From: Eubacterium sp.
GTDB lineage: Bacteria > Bacillota > Clostridia > Lachnospirales > Lachnospiraceae
Direction of reading: 5' to 3'
DNA length: 55,258 nt
NCBI GenBank assembly: GCA_017477505.1
Contig: JAFUVQ010000049.1
Span: 1 to 55,258 of the forward strand
The position numbers were made by a program, and so were the translations under genes. Under the pieces are notes generated by a model. That model was not told where the DNA came from, searched no databases, and saw only the letters and a list, made by a program, of their open reading frames with translations. Below are positions 7,856-16,181 of the stretch, in pieces; within the stretch, counting starts at the first letter, position 1, and each line of letters opens with the position of its first letter.

Positions 7856-8994
7856 ATAAAATCTCTTATGCTCATACCCGGAGCATTCCAAGGGTTACTG
7901 GGCGAATAATCTCCCCGGGTAGAAGAAGGTGTATATTCATCATAATCTCTATCAAAGCCCCTATAGTTATCAAACCAATCCCGGGCTTCGTCATAGTTAT
8001 CAAACTCTGCATCCGGATCACATATGACGGGATTATAGAAATCTCTGTCTCCAAAGATACAGACGAAATGTTCTTCATCCACTTTTTTGTAGAGTGAATA
8101 ATCTGTAAACATTCCATCACTATCATGGATATCCTTAACATCTACCAGTTCCCATTCTGACATAGCAGCATCAAAATCCAGATCAATAAATGACTCCTCA
8201 AAAGCAGCCTCTGTTTCTTCATCTATCTGAATACTCTCTATATCTATCACATGTCCTGAAAAACAATATGGTCTTGCAGCTTTAGCCCATATATCAACTT
8301 CCCAACGTCCGTTTTCGTTACCGGTGGTATAGGAACCTTCCCAAATCCAGTCCCCGTACTTCTCAATGAACTTTGCAAGATCCACATCACAGAGCCTATG
8401 TTGTTCCCGGTTATAGGAATATTCATTCTCCCATACGTCATAGAAGATTCGTGCTTTATACTTTGTCAGATCCTCACCTTCCATATGCTCCCTGAAAGTC
8501 TCAGCGTGAGTTCTATATCCTGAACCTTCTCCAACACTTAACATTCCATTACTATCTGAATAAGTTAACTGGTCCGAAACCGGTCTGATATGATACTCAG
8601 CCCATTCCTTTATATCTTCCAAGGAACTGAATAAAGGACTTATCTGTTTTGCCGGTGAAAACTCCCAATATTTCATCTGTTCAAGGTTTACTGCAACTGT
8701 CCGGTCATCTTCCGTATAGAACATCCTTACAGAATCCGTATATGATACTTCACTAGTGTATCTTTTCAGGAGCATTTTATAGTAATCTTCTGACTCTGTT
8801 TGGGACGGAAAATGGATATCAAGAAGAGCTTCTGCTAGTTCCTTATAGCTGCCGAACTGATAACGGGTAGTATCCACGATTTCCTTTACATCAATACGGA
8901 ACTGACCATTTGCTAAAGCATTTATGTAATAATTTTTATTACCGATAATGAAATGTAAATCTTTATCGTTCGGTCTCTTCTCCCATTTGATCAT
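7852..8994 (-). CDS. hypothetical protein with recurrent module A
   Basis: A 380-residue acidic, aromatic-rich soluble protein of unknown function. Residues 281-345 (MFTDYSLYKKVDEEHFVCIF, GDRDFYNP, DAEFDNYDEARDWFDNY) match the module A of the large downstream protein (TDITLYRTKEPEEYIIICGD). The C-terminus is low complexity (TPSSTRGDYSPSNPWNAPG). It ends in an ATGA overlap with the downstream gene and starts with GAGAGG upstream of the ATG. Proteins of this type are frequent in large conjugative elements, but no named family is recognised. Confidence 0.65.
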   Translation of the reverse strand: MIKWEKRPNDKDLHFIIGNKNYYINALANGQFRIDVKEIVDTTRYQFGSYKELAEALLDIHFPSQTESEDYYKMLLKRYTSEVSYTDSVRMFYTEDDRTVAVNLEQMKYWEFSPAKQISPLFSSLEDIKEWAEYHIRPVSDQLTYSDSNGMLSVGEGSGYRTHAETFREHMEGEDLTKYKARIFYDVWENEYSYNREQHRLCDVDLAKFIEKYGDWIWEGSYTTGNENGRWEVDIWAKAARPYCFSGHVIDIESIQIDEETEAAFEESFIDLDFDAAMSEWELVDVKDIHDSDGMFTDYSLYKKVDEEHFVCIFGDRDFYNPVICDPDAEFDNYDEARDWFDNYRGFDRDYDEYTPSSTRGDYSPSNPWNAPGMSIRDFI

Positions 8995-9006
8995 AGCTTA
9001 TACCTC

Positions 9007-9714
9007 TCACAGTTCTCTGAAGCACTCTCCGGCATCCTTTTCATCCATCCCATTAGAAAGACACCTTGCATAACGTTGCATGATTCTCCAATTAACTAGC
9101 TGCTCAATACGTCCATATTCCTTAGATGTAACCTTTCTTGATTTTGCAACCAGTTCCAGTTTCCTAGTTTCTTCAATAAGAGCCTCAACATCTTCCTCAG
9201 ATTCTATCTTACTGCCACATATCTCAATCGGCAGAGTGATCTCTCCATCCTGAATGTCTAATAAAACACAGGACAGCTTATCGTACATAGATTCGAGATT
9301 AAATATCCACGACTCTTTTACTCGGTATTTCTTCTCAGAGTTTTTCTTGTCAAAACCGACATCTGATTTCAGTTCTTTGAGTGAAATACTAACCTGATCC
9401 ACAGTAGCAGCCTTAATTACTTTGTTTTCGCTTTCATTGATCAGAACAGCTTGCTGTCTTAATACTTCATAAGTCAATGGTTTTCCGTCTATTTCCTTAA
9501 ACAGATTAGTAGTCCCCCTGTCATTTCCTGAAATACAATCAACCATATCATTAATCGTAGTTTCTCTTGCCGTGAGTTTAAAAAGAAAGTCGCAATCTAT
9601 AGTAAAGAAAGAAATCTGTTCCATTTCATCTACGAAAGCATCTTCATCATTATAAAGTTTTATCTGAAACTCAAAAAATTCTCTGCATTGATCCATTTTC
9701 TCTATATCAACCAT
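9007..9714 (-). CDS. hypothetical protein of the par operon
   Basis: A 235-residue, Glu- and Lys-rich, mostly helical soluble protein. It has no membrane segment and no domain I recognise. The C-terminal part (EEDVEALIEETRKLELVAKS, INWRIMQRYARCLSNG-like helices) suggests coiled or helical packing. AAGGGGG precedes the ATG at 9714. It follows parB by 11 bases and so is probably co-transcribed with parA-parB; a role in partition or element maintenance is only a guess from position. Confidence 0.65.
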   Translation of the reverse strand: MVDIEKMDQCREFFEFQIKLYNDEDAFVDEMEQISFFTIDCDFLFKLTARETTINDMVDCISGNDRGTTNLFKEIDGKPLTYEVLRQQAVLINESENKVIKAATVDQVSISLKELKSDVGFDKKNSEKKYRVKESWIFNLESMYDKLSCVLLDIQDGEITLPIEICGSKIESEEDVEALIEETRKLELVAKSRKVTSKEYGRIEQLVNWRIMQRYARCLSNGMDEKDAGECFREL

Positions 9715-9725
9715 AATAAGCCCCC

Positions 9726-10685
9726 TTATCTCGATATGCCGGATTCGATTCTCTCCTGAGTTTCAAGCAGCTTCAAAGCTCTTATAATCTTGTTTTCCAT
9801 ATCCTTCTGTGTAATACAGTCAGAAAAGTATTTAGCACGTAATCCTTCTGATAAAGTAAACGGTTTCTCCTGAGTTTCCTTCGGCTTCTTAAGAATCTCT
9901 AAAATCTTATCCTGAGTGAGAATATTGTTCTTATCCAGCTCCCTGAGCATTTTTGCCTGAGCATGAGAAGGTGTAGAATCATATTCTTCGTAGAAGTTAT
10001 AAATTTCCTTCTGTGAATCGGGGCGGATGAAAGATAACTCAACAGCAGGACGGAGTTTTATTCTTCCTTGATCCACTAAATTTAGTAATTGTGGAATAAG
10101 ATAATTTAATCTTCTATACATACCTATCTGCCTAGAACTATCCGTTACATCAGGTTTTTTTGTTATTTCATCACGTGAGTTAATGGTGTCTTCACCAAGT
10201 AAGTCTGTTCTCTTTCCTTGTCGCTTTAATGCTTGAAATGTCATTTCATACGCTTTAGCTTTTACTGATGGTGGAATCTGTTTTCTAGTCTTAAAATTGG
10301 TATCTGTCATTATAACTGTGGCATCATCACGAGTTATATTTTTAACTATAGCTGGTATAGTTTCTATTCCTAAATTATCATATACATATGCCCTTCTGTG
10401 GCCGGATATAATTTCAAGCTGTCCATCTTCGTTTAGAAAAACAAGGATAGGATCCATTAATCCGTTATCCCTTATTGATTCTTGAAGTTCATACATATCT
10501 TCATCATCTACTACTGGAAAAGGATGATCCTTAAACTCAATCAATTCCGAAACAGGCAACATCATAAATTTACCGATAGCATTTTCAATTTCTCTCTCTT
10601 CCTTGGTTGAAAACATATCCAGTTGTGCTGACATTCTTATCTGATTTCTCAGGTCTATCATAGCTGCCGATTCTTTCTTTTCCAT
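9726..10685 (-). CDS. parB: ParB/Spo0J-family partition protein
   Basis: A 319-residue protein. Box I (MYELQESIRDNGLMDPILVF) and box II (LEIISGHRRAYVYDNLGIET) of the ParB/sulfiredoxin-like CTP-binding domain lie at residues ~63-110. A central segment (DSSRQIGMYRRLNYLIPQLL) matches the HTH region that reads parS, and a helical tail follows. ParB loads on parS and clamps DNA with CTP. It overlaps the upstream parA by 101 bases in another frame, yet the ATG at 10685 has a good GAGAGG site, so the long overlap appears genuine. It is probably the element's own partition protein rather than the chromosomal Spo0J, because it is not near the gidA/rnpA region and sits among accessory genes. Confidence 0.88.
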   Translation of the reverse strand: MEKKESAAMIDLRNQIRMSAQLDMFSTKEEREIENAIGKFMMLPVSELIEFKDHPFPVVDDEDMYELQESIRDNGLMDPILVFLNEDGQLEIISGHRRAYVYDNLGIETIPAIVKNITRDDATVIMTDTNFKTRKQIPPSVKAKAYEMTFQALKRQGKRTDLLGEDTINSRDEITKKPDVTDSSRQIGMYRRLNYLIPQLLNLVDQGRIKLRPAVELSFIRPDSQKEIYNFYEEYDSTPSHAQAKMLRELDKNNILTQDKILEILKKPKETQEKPFTLSEGLRAKYFSDCITQKDMENKIIRALKLLETQERIESGISR

Positions 10686-11475
10686 TTCTTATTACCTCTC
10701 TAACAAAATCTAAATATGCTAATGTAGCATTATCTTTAGGTGCATACTTAAATATTGACACTCCCCTTTTTGTTGATTCTGAGACCTTAGTTGCAAGAGG
10801 AATCTCCTGTTCAAACACTTTTAGTAAGCCTTTATATCCTTCTCGTAAAGAATCTATAGTTTCTCTGTGATCCCTTGTATTTCTCTTCTGAGTAACTAGA
10901 ATGCCATCAACCATAAGACTAGGATTAAGATTCTTCGTCTTAATAGTATTTATAGTATTCAGCAGCAGCATTATTCCAACAGCTGAAAAATCCTCGGGCT
11001 CAGTCGGTATGATTACTTCATCTGCTGCAACAAGATCATTAATAGTCAAAATTCCTAACTCCGGCGGACAATCAATAATAATAAAATCATATTCATATCT
11101 GAGTGGTTCTATTATTTCTTTCAACACACTATCACGGCTGATGCTAGAATTAATAAATGTAGGTGTATTTGCGAGCTTAATATTTGAAGGTATAAAATCC
11201 ATCCCTTCTTCGTGCTGCCAAATAGTCTCATGAACATCAAAATTATCACCATTCAGATTCGACATTATATCTTCCGTTAATGTATTTATCTGGTTATCAG
11301 AATCATACACTCCCAATGCCCTAGTAAGATTTCTCTGTGGATCTGAATCAATCATTAGGACTCGGTATCCTTCTCTTGCTAATCCAGCTCCCAACGTCAT
11401 GGACGTTACTGTTTTTGCCACTCCACCCTTCTGATTGCATAAAGCTATTACTCTGCAATTACTTTTTTCTGCCAT
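10585..11475 (-). CDS. parA: ParA-family partition ATPase
   Basis: A 296-residue MinD/ParA-type ATPase. The deviant Walker A KGGVAKT (in ALCNQKGGVAKTVTSMTLG) is near residue 15, the A' motif is DSDPQRNLTRALG, and Walker B is FIIIDCPPELGILT. ATP-bound dimers bind DNA nonspecifically and move ParB-bound cargo. The last ~35 residues, past the usual end of the fold, are hydrophilic and overlap parB. The ATG at 11475 has GGAGG. Upstream lie a terminator-like hairpin and a strong palindrome that are candidate regulatory and centromere sites. It is the first gene of the accessory block. Confidence 0.92.
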   Translation of the reverse strand: MAEKSNCRVIALCNQKGGVAKTVTSMTLGAGLAREGYRVLMIDSDPQRNLTRALGVYDSDNQINTLTEDIMSNLNGDNFDVHETIWQHEEGMDFIPSNIKLANTPTFINSSISRDSVLKEIIEPLRYEYDFIIIDCPPELGILTINDLVAADEVIIPTEPEDFSAVGIMLLLNTINTIKTKNLNPSLMVDGILVTQKRNTRDHRETIDSLREGYKGLLKVFEQEIPLATKVSESTKRGVSIFKYAPKDNATLAYLDFVREVIRNGKERIGSYDRPEKSDKNVSTTGYVFNQGRERN

Positions 11476-11494
11476 TTCAAAACCTCCAAATAAA

Positions 11495-11531
11495 AAACAA
11501 GAACCTATATGTAGTTTATAAGTTCTTGTTT
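11495..11531 (-). terminator. hairpin plus T-run in parA leader
   Basis: AAACAAGAAC and GTTCTTGTTT form perfect 10-bp arms around a 17-base loop. On the minus strand the stem is followed by TTTATTT and then the parA ribosome-binding site. It could end transcription arriving from the cation-efflux gene or act as an attenuator of parA. Confidence 0.6.
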
Positions 11532-11564
11532 GCCACTATATTTAGTATTTGATAAATCTGAATT

Positions 11565-11591
11565 AACTTTTGGCACACTGTGCCAAAAGTT
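11565..11591. promoter_or_regulatory. 27-bp perfect palindrome upstream of parA (operator or parS candidate)
   Basis: AACTTTTGGCACA is followed by a central C and by its exact reverse complement. Further half-sites occur nearby: TGCCAAAG at about 11609 and TTTGCCA at about 11529. ParA/ParB systems usually autoregulate at such sites and use them as centromeres. It does not match the chromosomal parS TGTTTCACGTGAAACA. Confidence 0.6.
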
Positions 11592-11636
11592 GGCTTTCAT
11601 CCTCTGCCAAAGAAAATTGAACACTTACGCTTTAAT

Positions 11637-12503
11637 CTACGGAAATGGATTGACATGTATCATTACATGCTTTACATTTGAAAACTTCTTCTCAAGTTTA
11701 TCATGGACATTCTCCGCGATTTCATGTGCCTCAATAAGCCGGATATTTCCATTTACAGCTATCTCAAGATCTACATATATCTTATTTCCAAACTGTCTTG
11801 TGTGAATCAGATCAACCCGCTCCACTCCCGCCTCGGCTTCAACAAAAGTCTTTATACTCTCTTCAAACTCTTTTCCGCAGGAAGTATCAAGCATCTTATC
11901 GATGGCATCCTTGATGATGTCATATGTTATCTTCAGGATCAGCAGGCATATCAGTATGCTCGCTATAGGGTCCATAACAGGAAATCCCATCTTGGCAAGT
12001 CCTATACCTATAAATGAGCCTACGGACGATATGGCATCTGAACGATGATGCCAGGCGTCTGCTTTAAATACCGACGAATTCATCTTTTTTGCATAATACA
12101 TCGTATACCAGAACATCGATTCCTTAACTACGATAGATACAACCGCAGCAATAAGCGGAAGCACTGTCGGTACTGCCAGTTCCTCATGAGTCAGTATCTT
12201 ATTGATTCCGGCATAACCTATGCTGAGCCCCGTTGCACCGAGTATGGTACCCAGAATCAGCGACGCGACACATTCGAATCTTTCATGCCCATAAGGGTGT
12301 TCCGCGTCTTCAGGCTGTTTCGAAAGCCGCACCCCAATATATGCAATGAGTGTTGCAAAAACATCTGAAAATGAATGAACCGCATCGGATACCATGGCAC
12401 CTGAATGTCCGATTATTCCTGCGACCAGCTTAAATCCTGCCAGAAATACATTTCCAAATATTCCCACATATGAAAGTTTTTTTACTATCTTTTCTTCTTC
12501 CAT
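11637..12503 (-). CDS. cation diffusion facilitator (divalent metal efflux pump)
   Basis: A 288-residue inner-membrane antiporter of the CDF family, exporting Zn, Fe, Mn or similar ions in exchange for protons. Six membrane segments are readable in the first ~200 residues. Metal-site motifs are DAVHSFSDV in TM2 and WHHRSDAISS in TM5, i.e. the HxxxD/DxxxD pattern. A cytoplasmic ferredoxin-like domain follows (VERVDLIHTRQFGNKIYVDL, AHEIAENVHDKLEKKFSNVK, MIHVNP). AAGGTGG precedes the ATG. It is the first gene beyond the accessory block and reads toward it, ending 162 bases from parA. The metal cannot be stated. Confidence 0.9.
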   Translation of the reverse strand: MEEEKIVKKLSYVGIFGNVFLAGFKLVAGIIGHSGAMVSDAVHSFSDVFATLIAYIGVRLSKQPEDAEHPYGHERFECVASLILGTILGATGLSIGYAGINKILTHEELAVPTVLPLIAAVVSIVVKESMFWYTMYYAKKMNSSVFKADAWHHRSDAISSVGSFIGIGLAKMGFPVMDPIASILICLLILKITYDIIKDAIDKMLDTSCGKEFEESIKTFVEAEAGVERVDLIHTRQFGNKIYVDLEIAVNGNIRLIEAHEIAENVHDKLEKKFSNVKHVMIHVNPFP

Positions 12504-12539
12504 AATTCCACCTTATCCATTTATCCCACTTCCTGTTCA

Positions 12540-14804
12540 TTAATCACATTTATCCGAATAACCGATATCATTTATGATAAGACTGCCGGCAGCCTTACCG
12601 TCGGTCTTTATGGTTATCGATGTGACGGCACCAAAATCAAAATCACTCACATTTTCAAACATGGATGGCGTTACTCTTACCGTCTGCAGCTGGTGCTTAT
12701 ATTCAAAAACATTGAATAAAGTATCCTGTTTTGTGAGCTGCACGGCAATACTGTGATAGATGAGTACCGGCTTTTCAATACTTACGGTATGCCCCGATGC
12801 ATCCGTAAATTCTACCGAATAATCCAGAACCTCCTCAAGGTCATTCGTATCCTCTCTCATATCAGCGATACGGAAACTCATATAACCATTTTCTATATCT
12901 ATAGAAGGAAACTTAAGCCGGACCGCCGGTTCCGAATCCTTTTCCCATTTGCAGGAAAGCACAAAATCCTCCGCCTCGTTTTTGGTACCTCTGTTGTAGC
13001 TGTCCAGAGTCCATGTATCTGTTCCCGTCACTTCAAGACTTACATCATCTCCGTAACTGATGATATCAACCGTATCATCAAATGAGGCAAGATTCCTGAA
13101 ATCAGAATCCTCGTAATTCGTAATATAGGCCGTATCCGGGAGATAATCCAGATATGGTGAATTATCCTTTAAAAGCGATGCATAAGTATCATCTTTCCTG
13201 AGAGTCATATCAAGCATGGTTCTGATATAAGCCTTTGCTATAAGCTTCTGCTTTGCTTCATCCAGGAAATTGTTGGTATTCAGGTAATGATTGGATGCCC
13301 CCTCATTGTCGTATCTGCCCCACAGACTGTTGAACTGACCGTGATTGGCTCCGAGCACATAGAGAGAAGCCTTTATATATTTTTCTCCATTTCCTGAAAA
13401 TGTAATGTTATTGTACTGCTTCTCGCCCATCATACTCGAAACATCCTGATCGTTTGCACCATGGATAATGAAATAATTCACATCTGAAATCTCCACTGAA
13501 TGCTGAACAGGCATGTACTGATCCACACATGGTGCAATGGTCACTATCGTCCTTATATTAAAATGATAGTCCAGCTTTATATTTCCATCCTCGGGATATG
13601 TATCGAGATCATTGAAAAGGTAAGCTGTTGCCACCATTTCTCCGCCTCTTGAATGACCGCCTATGGCCAACCTGTCAGAATCAAAAAGTCCCTCAACCGG
13701 ACTGCCCTTCTTCTCATTTTCAGCAAATAAAGCTTTCATATTATCGAGAAGCAGGAGGGCTCGCTTGTCATTTCCCTCACCCAGTTCATTTATGATATTC
13801 TCATCTACCGAAACAACAACGTAACCGTTTGAGGCAAGGTACCGCCCCAGATATTCATAGCCGAGATAGGACGGCACAGAAGATACATGATTGCCGTGCA
13901 CGAAGAAAAGCACCGGACAATTCTTCTCACCTTCAGGGTACCATATCTTACCTTTTACCGGAGTCTTTGAAAAATCATAGTCACTGAATATGTCCCTGAT
14001 TTTTTCCTCAAAGCCCCGGTCCTTAACAGTATCAAAAATGGAATAATCCTTAGTCTCCGTCACTATATCCGCATCGCTTTCCGGTCCGTAAGTGAGGCTT
14101 CCCACCGTATACTCACCATCCTGCAGATATCTGTCAAAGCCCTCTGCCGCAGGTGTTTTTTCCGTAACAGCCTTATCCCTGATATTATTGTAAAATGAAA
14201 TGCGGCTCTTCCCAAAACTGTCATTATGGAAGAACAACGCAAAAAGCGCTAAATATATGATTGAAAGAGCACCTGCAATATATGCGAAGCTCTGACTGAA
14301 ACGCTTTGTCTTAACGAAAGCCCATATAATCCTTCCGATTATATTTACAGAAAGTGCCAGAAGAAAACTCATCAAAAGACCTGAAATAACATTACCAAAC
14401 AGAGTTCCGTTGAAATTACTAAGGGCAATCGTAAAGAATGCAAAATAAAAATATACTCTGCAGCGCTTTACCCCGCCAAGAATCAGTTTAAGAAGAATGG
14501 CCAAAAGTTCAGAAAATATCACAAAGACCACTGCCGAAATAATAAGAGTTATAATTTTCGGAAAGCGTTCAAGAGTGTATACGTCTGTAAGCCACCACAG
14601 AAACTGTGTTCCAAGTATCGCCTCGGCTATCACTCCGCCGTTACGTCCGGCTCTCATGAATTCACGTGGCTGCTCTGTGACCTTTTTTAAAAACCTGAAG
14701 GGGCGTTTTATCCTGTTTATAAATCTTTTATCATTCGTGGCTGTTTTTTCCACAGGCGGGCTATTCTCAGCCGGTACATTCTCTAAAATATCATCTTTTT
14801 CCAT
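12540..14804 (-). CDS. membrane-anchored alpha/beta hydrolase
   Basis: A 754-residue protein. I set the start at the ATG at 14804 (MEKDDILEN), which has GGAG seven bases upstream; an earlier TTG lacks a site. The N-terminal ~45 residues are cytoplasmic, then about five hydrophobic segments span residues ~55-195. An extracytoplasmic hydrolase domain of the PAF-acetylhydrolase/chlorophyllase type follows: CPVLFFVHGNHVSS (oxyanion hole), IGGHSRGGEM (nucleophile elbow GHSRG) and VLGANHGQFNS (catalytic His). About 200 C-terminal residues form a beta-rich module. The substrate (an ester or lipid) is unknown. The gene stands alone between ridA and the efflux pump. Confidence 0.75.
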   Translation of the reverse strand: MEKDDILENVPAENSPPVEKTATNDKRFINRIKRPFRFLKKVTEQPREFMRAGRNGGVIAEAILGTQFLWWLTDVYTLERFPKIITLIISAVVFVIFSELLAILLKLILGGVKRCRVYFYFAFFTIALSNFNGTLFGNVISGLLMSFLLALSVNIIGRIIWAFVKTKRFSQSFAYIAGALSIIYLALFALFFHNDSFGKSRISFYNNIRDKAVTEKTPAAEGFDRYLQDGEYTVGSLTYGPESDADIVTETKDYSIFDTVKDRGFEEKIRDIFSDYDFSKTPVKGKIWYPEGEKNCPVLFFVHGNHVSSVPSYLGYEYLGRYLASNGYVVVSVDENIINELGEGNDKRALLLLDNMKALFAENEKKGSPVEGLFDSDRLAIGGHSRGGEMVATAYLFNDLDTYPEDGNIKLDYHFNIRTIVTIAPCVDQYMPVQHSVEISDVNYFIIHGANDQDVSSMMGEKQYNNITFSGNGEKYIKASLYVLGANHGQFNSLWGRYDNEGASNHYLNTNNFLDEAKQKLIAKAYIRTMLDMTLRKDDTYASLLKDNSPYLDYLPDTAYITNYEDSDFRNLASFDDTVDIISYGDDVSLEVTGTDTWTLDSYNRGTKNEAEDFVLSCKWEKDSEPAVRLKFPSIDIENGYMSFRIADMREDTNDLEEVLDYSVEFTDASGHTVSIEKPVLIYHSIAVQLTKQDTLFNVFEYKHQLQTVRVTPSMFENVSDFDFGAVTSITIKTDGKAAGSLIINDIGYSDKCD

Positions 14805-14838
14805 TGTAATACTCCATAACTTCAATATACATTCCGGA

Positions 14839-14886
14839 CATCACTTCCAGTATCACATCATTCATTACTTCTACTATCACATCATT
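14839..14886. repeat. 24-bp imperfect tandem duplication
   Basis: Two adjacent 24-base copies (starting CATCACTTCCAG and CATTACTTCTAC, both ending ATCACATCATT) differ at about four positions. They lie upstream of the hydrolase gene, in the 5' leader region, with no evident coding function. Confidence 0.55.
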
Positions 14887-14937
14887 TATGATCAAATCTC
14901 ACAACGATGATTATATATTATAAGTACTCTATAATCA

Positions 14938-14968
14938 AAAAGAAACGGATATAATACCCGTTTCTTTT
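14938..14968 (-). terminator. intrinsic terminator after ridA
   Basis: AAAAGAAACGG pairs with CCGTTTCTTTT. On the minus strand the stem, beginning 18 bases past the ridA stop codon, ends in a T-run (TTTCTTTTTG). Confidence 0.75.
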
Positions 14969-14985
14969 CTCTAACTCATATTTAA

Positions 14986-15357
14986 TTACAGTTCAACTAT
15001 AACCTCTACCTCACAAAGCGCCCCTTTTGGAAGTGAGGACACACCTACACAGCTTCTGGCAGGCTTCTCTGTAAAATACCTGGCATATACTTCATTGAAT
15101 GCCGCGAAATCATTTATGTCTGTCAGGAAGCAGAGTGTTTTTACTGTTTTATCAGCTGTTGTTCCTGCCGCTTCGATCACAGCCATCAGGTTTTTCATAA
15201 CCTGCTCAGCCTGTTCCTCTATGGTAGTTCCGACTATGGCTCCGGTTTCAGGATCAAGTGCTATCTGACCTGATGTATAAAGGAGTCCGTTCACTGTGAC
15301 TGCCTGAGAATATGGACCAACTGCCGCAGGTGCTTTATCTGTATGTATCTTATTCAT
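14986..15357 (-). CDS. ridA: RidA family enamine/imine deaminase
   Basis: A 123-residue protein (YjgF/YER057c/UK114). It hydrolyses reactive enamine/imine intermediates such as 2-aminoacrylate made by PLP enzymes. Readable motifs are APAAVGPYSQAV at the start, GLLYTSGQIALDPETG and the C-terminal signature ARSCVGVSSLPKGALCEVEV, with the substrate Arg conserved. I use the ATG at 15357 (MNKIHTDKAP), which gives normal family length and follows the greA stop by one base with AGAGAG inside the greA end; a longer reading to 15381 overlaps greA. It forms a greA-ridA operon. Confidence 0.92.
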   Translation of the reverse strand: MNKIHTDKAPAAVGPYSQAVTVNGLLYTSGQIALDPETGAIVGTTIEEQAEQVMKNLMAVIEAAGTTADKTVKTLCFLTDINDFAAFNEVYARYFTEKPARSCVGVSSLPKGALCEVEVIVEL

Positions 15358-15358
15358 A

Positions 15359-15841
15359 TTAGTTCTCTCTTGTAAAATCAAGTACCTTGTAATCGAATCT
15401 GCCCTTAGGAGCTTCTACTGAGATGATCTGTCCCTTCTTTGCACCCATGAGTGCTGAACCAAGAGGTGACTCATTTGATATCTTTCCATTAAGGATATCA
15501 GCCTCAGTTGAGCCTACGAGCATGTACTTCATCTCTTTCTTGGACTTCATATCCTTGATCTTGACTGTACATCCGAAGTTAACAGTTTCCTTATCTATAG
15601 AATCCTCATCTACTACTTCTACGTTCTTGAGAATCTTCTCGATCTCACTGATACGAGCTTCGATATCTCTCTGCTCATCTTTAGCAGCATCATACTCAGC
15701 ATTCTCTGAAAGGTCACCCTGCTCACGAGCTTCCTTAATCTTCTGAGCAATCTCCTGACGCTTATTGACCTTAAGATCCTGAAGCTCTTCTTCAAGCTTT
15801 TTGAGACCTTCGTAGGTAAGAATATTCTTCTTTCCTTCCAT
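15359..15841 (-). CDS. greA: transcription elongation factor GreA
   Basis: A 160-residue protein that enters the secondary channel of RNA polymerase and stimulates cleavage of backtracked transcripts. The N-terminal antiparallel coiled coil is clear (LTYEGLKKLEEELQDLKVNK, AREQGDLSENAEYDAAKDEQ), including the acidic loop-tip residues in DLSENAEYD. The C-terminal FKBP-like domain shows SPLGSALMGAKKGQIISVEAP. Length is typical. It is followed directly by ridA. Confidence 0.96.
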   Translation of the reverse strand: MEGKKNILTYEGLKKLEEELQDLKVNKRQEIAQKIKEAREQGDLSENAEYDAAKDEQRDIEARISEIEKILKNVEVVDEDSIDKETVNFGCTVKIKDMKSKKEMKYMLVGSTEADILNGKISNESPLGSALMGAKKGQIISVEAPKGRFDYKVLDFTREN

Positions 15842-15912
15842 TACTCGTTCCCTTCCTTATAATGAAATTCTATACATGCACATCCCCAAAGGATCTATGC
15901 AGTTTTGAAAAG

Positions 15913-15996
15913 TGCAGATGACGGGACTCGAACCCGAACCCACGTACGTGGACATGAACCTGAATCATGCGCGTATGCCAATTCCGCCACATCTGC
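15913..15996 (-). tRNA. tRNA-Leu (anticodon CAG)
   Basis: On the minus strand the 84-base gene folds as a class II tRNA. Acceptor GCAGATG pairs with CATCTGC, the D arm contains GCGGAATTGGCA, and the anticodon stem CATGA/TCATG carries loop TTCAGGT (anticodon CAG, codon CUG). The long variable arm is CCACG-TA-CGTGG and the T loop is TTCGAGT. CCA is not encoded. The first T-stem pair looks mismatched. Confidence 0.93.
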
Positions 15997-16007
15997 CGAT
16001 TAAGATT

Positions 16008-16164
16008 AAACCAGCGATGATATGTCCATATGCAAGCATATTGCTTGCAATAAATGCTTGCATATGGACATATCGAAGGTGGTGCGAAGCGCCACGTGCA
16101 CCACAAGCATAAGTCGCGAAGCGACGACTGACGGCACAGCCGGCAGGCTTGTGGTCGCTGGTTT
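16008..16164 (-). repeat. structured intergenic element, copy E1
   Basis: Between the trigger-factor-like gene and tRNA-Leu. It is bounded by AAACCAGCGA (16008-16017) and its inverse (16155-16164). Inside are a perfect 21-bp hairpin (arms 16019-16039 and 16054-16074) and a 54-nt three-way junction (16101-16154). On the minus strand the junction has an 8-bp helix CCACAAGC/GCTTGTGG enclosing hairpins CGGC-TGT-GCCG and GTCGC-TTC-GCGAC, then TTAT. A second element at 51097-51279 keeps the same plan with compensatory base changes. It may be a non-coding RNA or a mobile palindromic element; no coding potential is seen. Confidence 0.7.
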
Positions 16165-16181
16165 TTACGATTACTTTTCCC

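Noticed and set aside
11565-11591. Canonical chromosomal parS
   Set aside because: The palindrome does not match TGTTTCACGTGAAACA; it is kept only as an element-specific candidate.
15913-15996. tRNA-Leu as the attachment site of the accessory element
   Set aside because: Four ordinary chromosomal genes lie between the element edge (about 11600) and the tRNA, and no duplicated tRNA 3' end was seen near position 11600.
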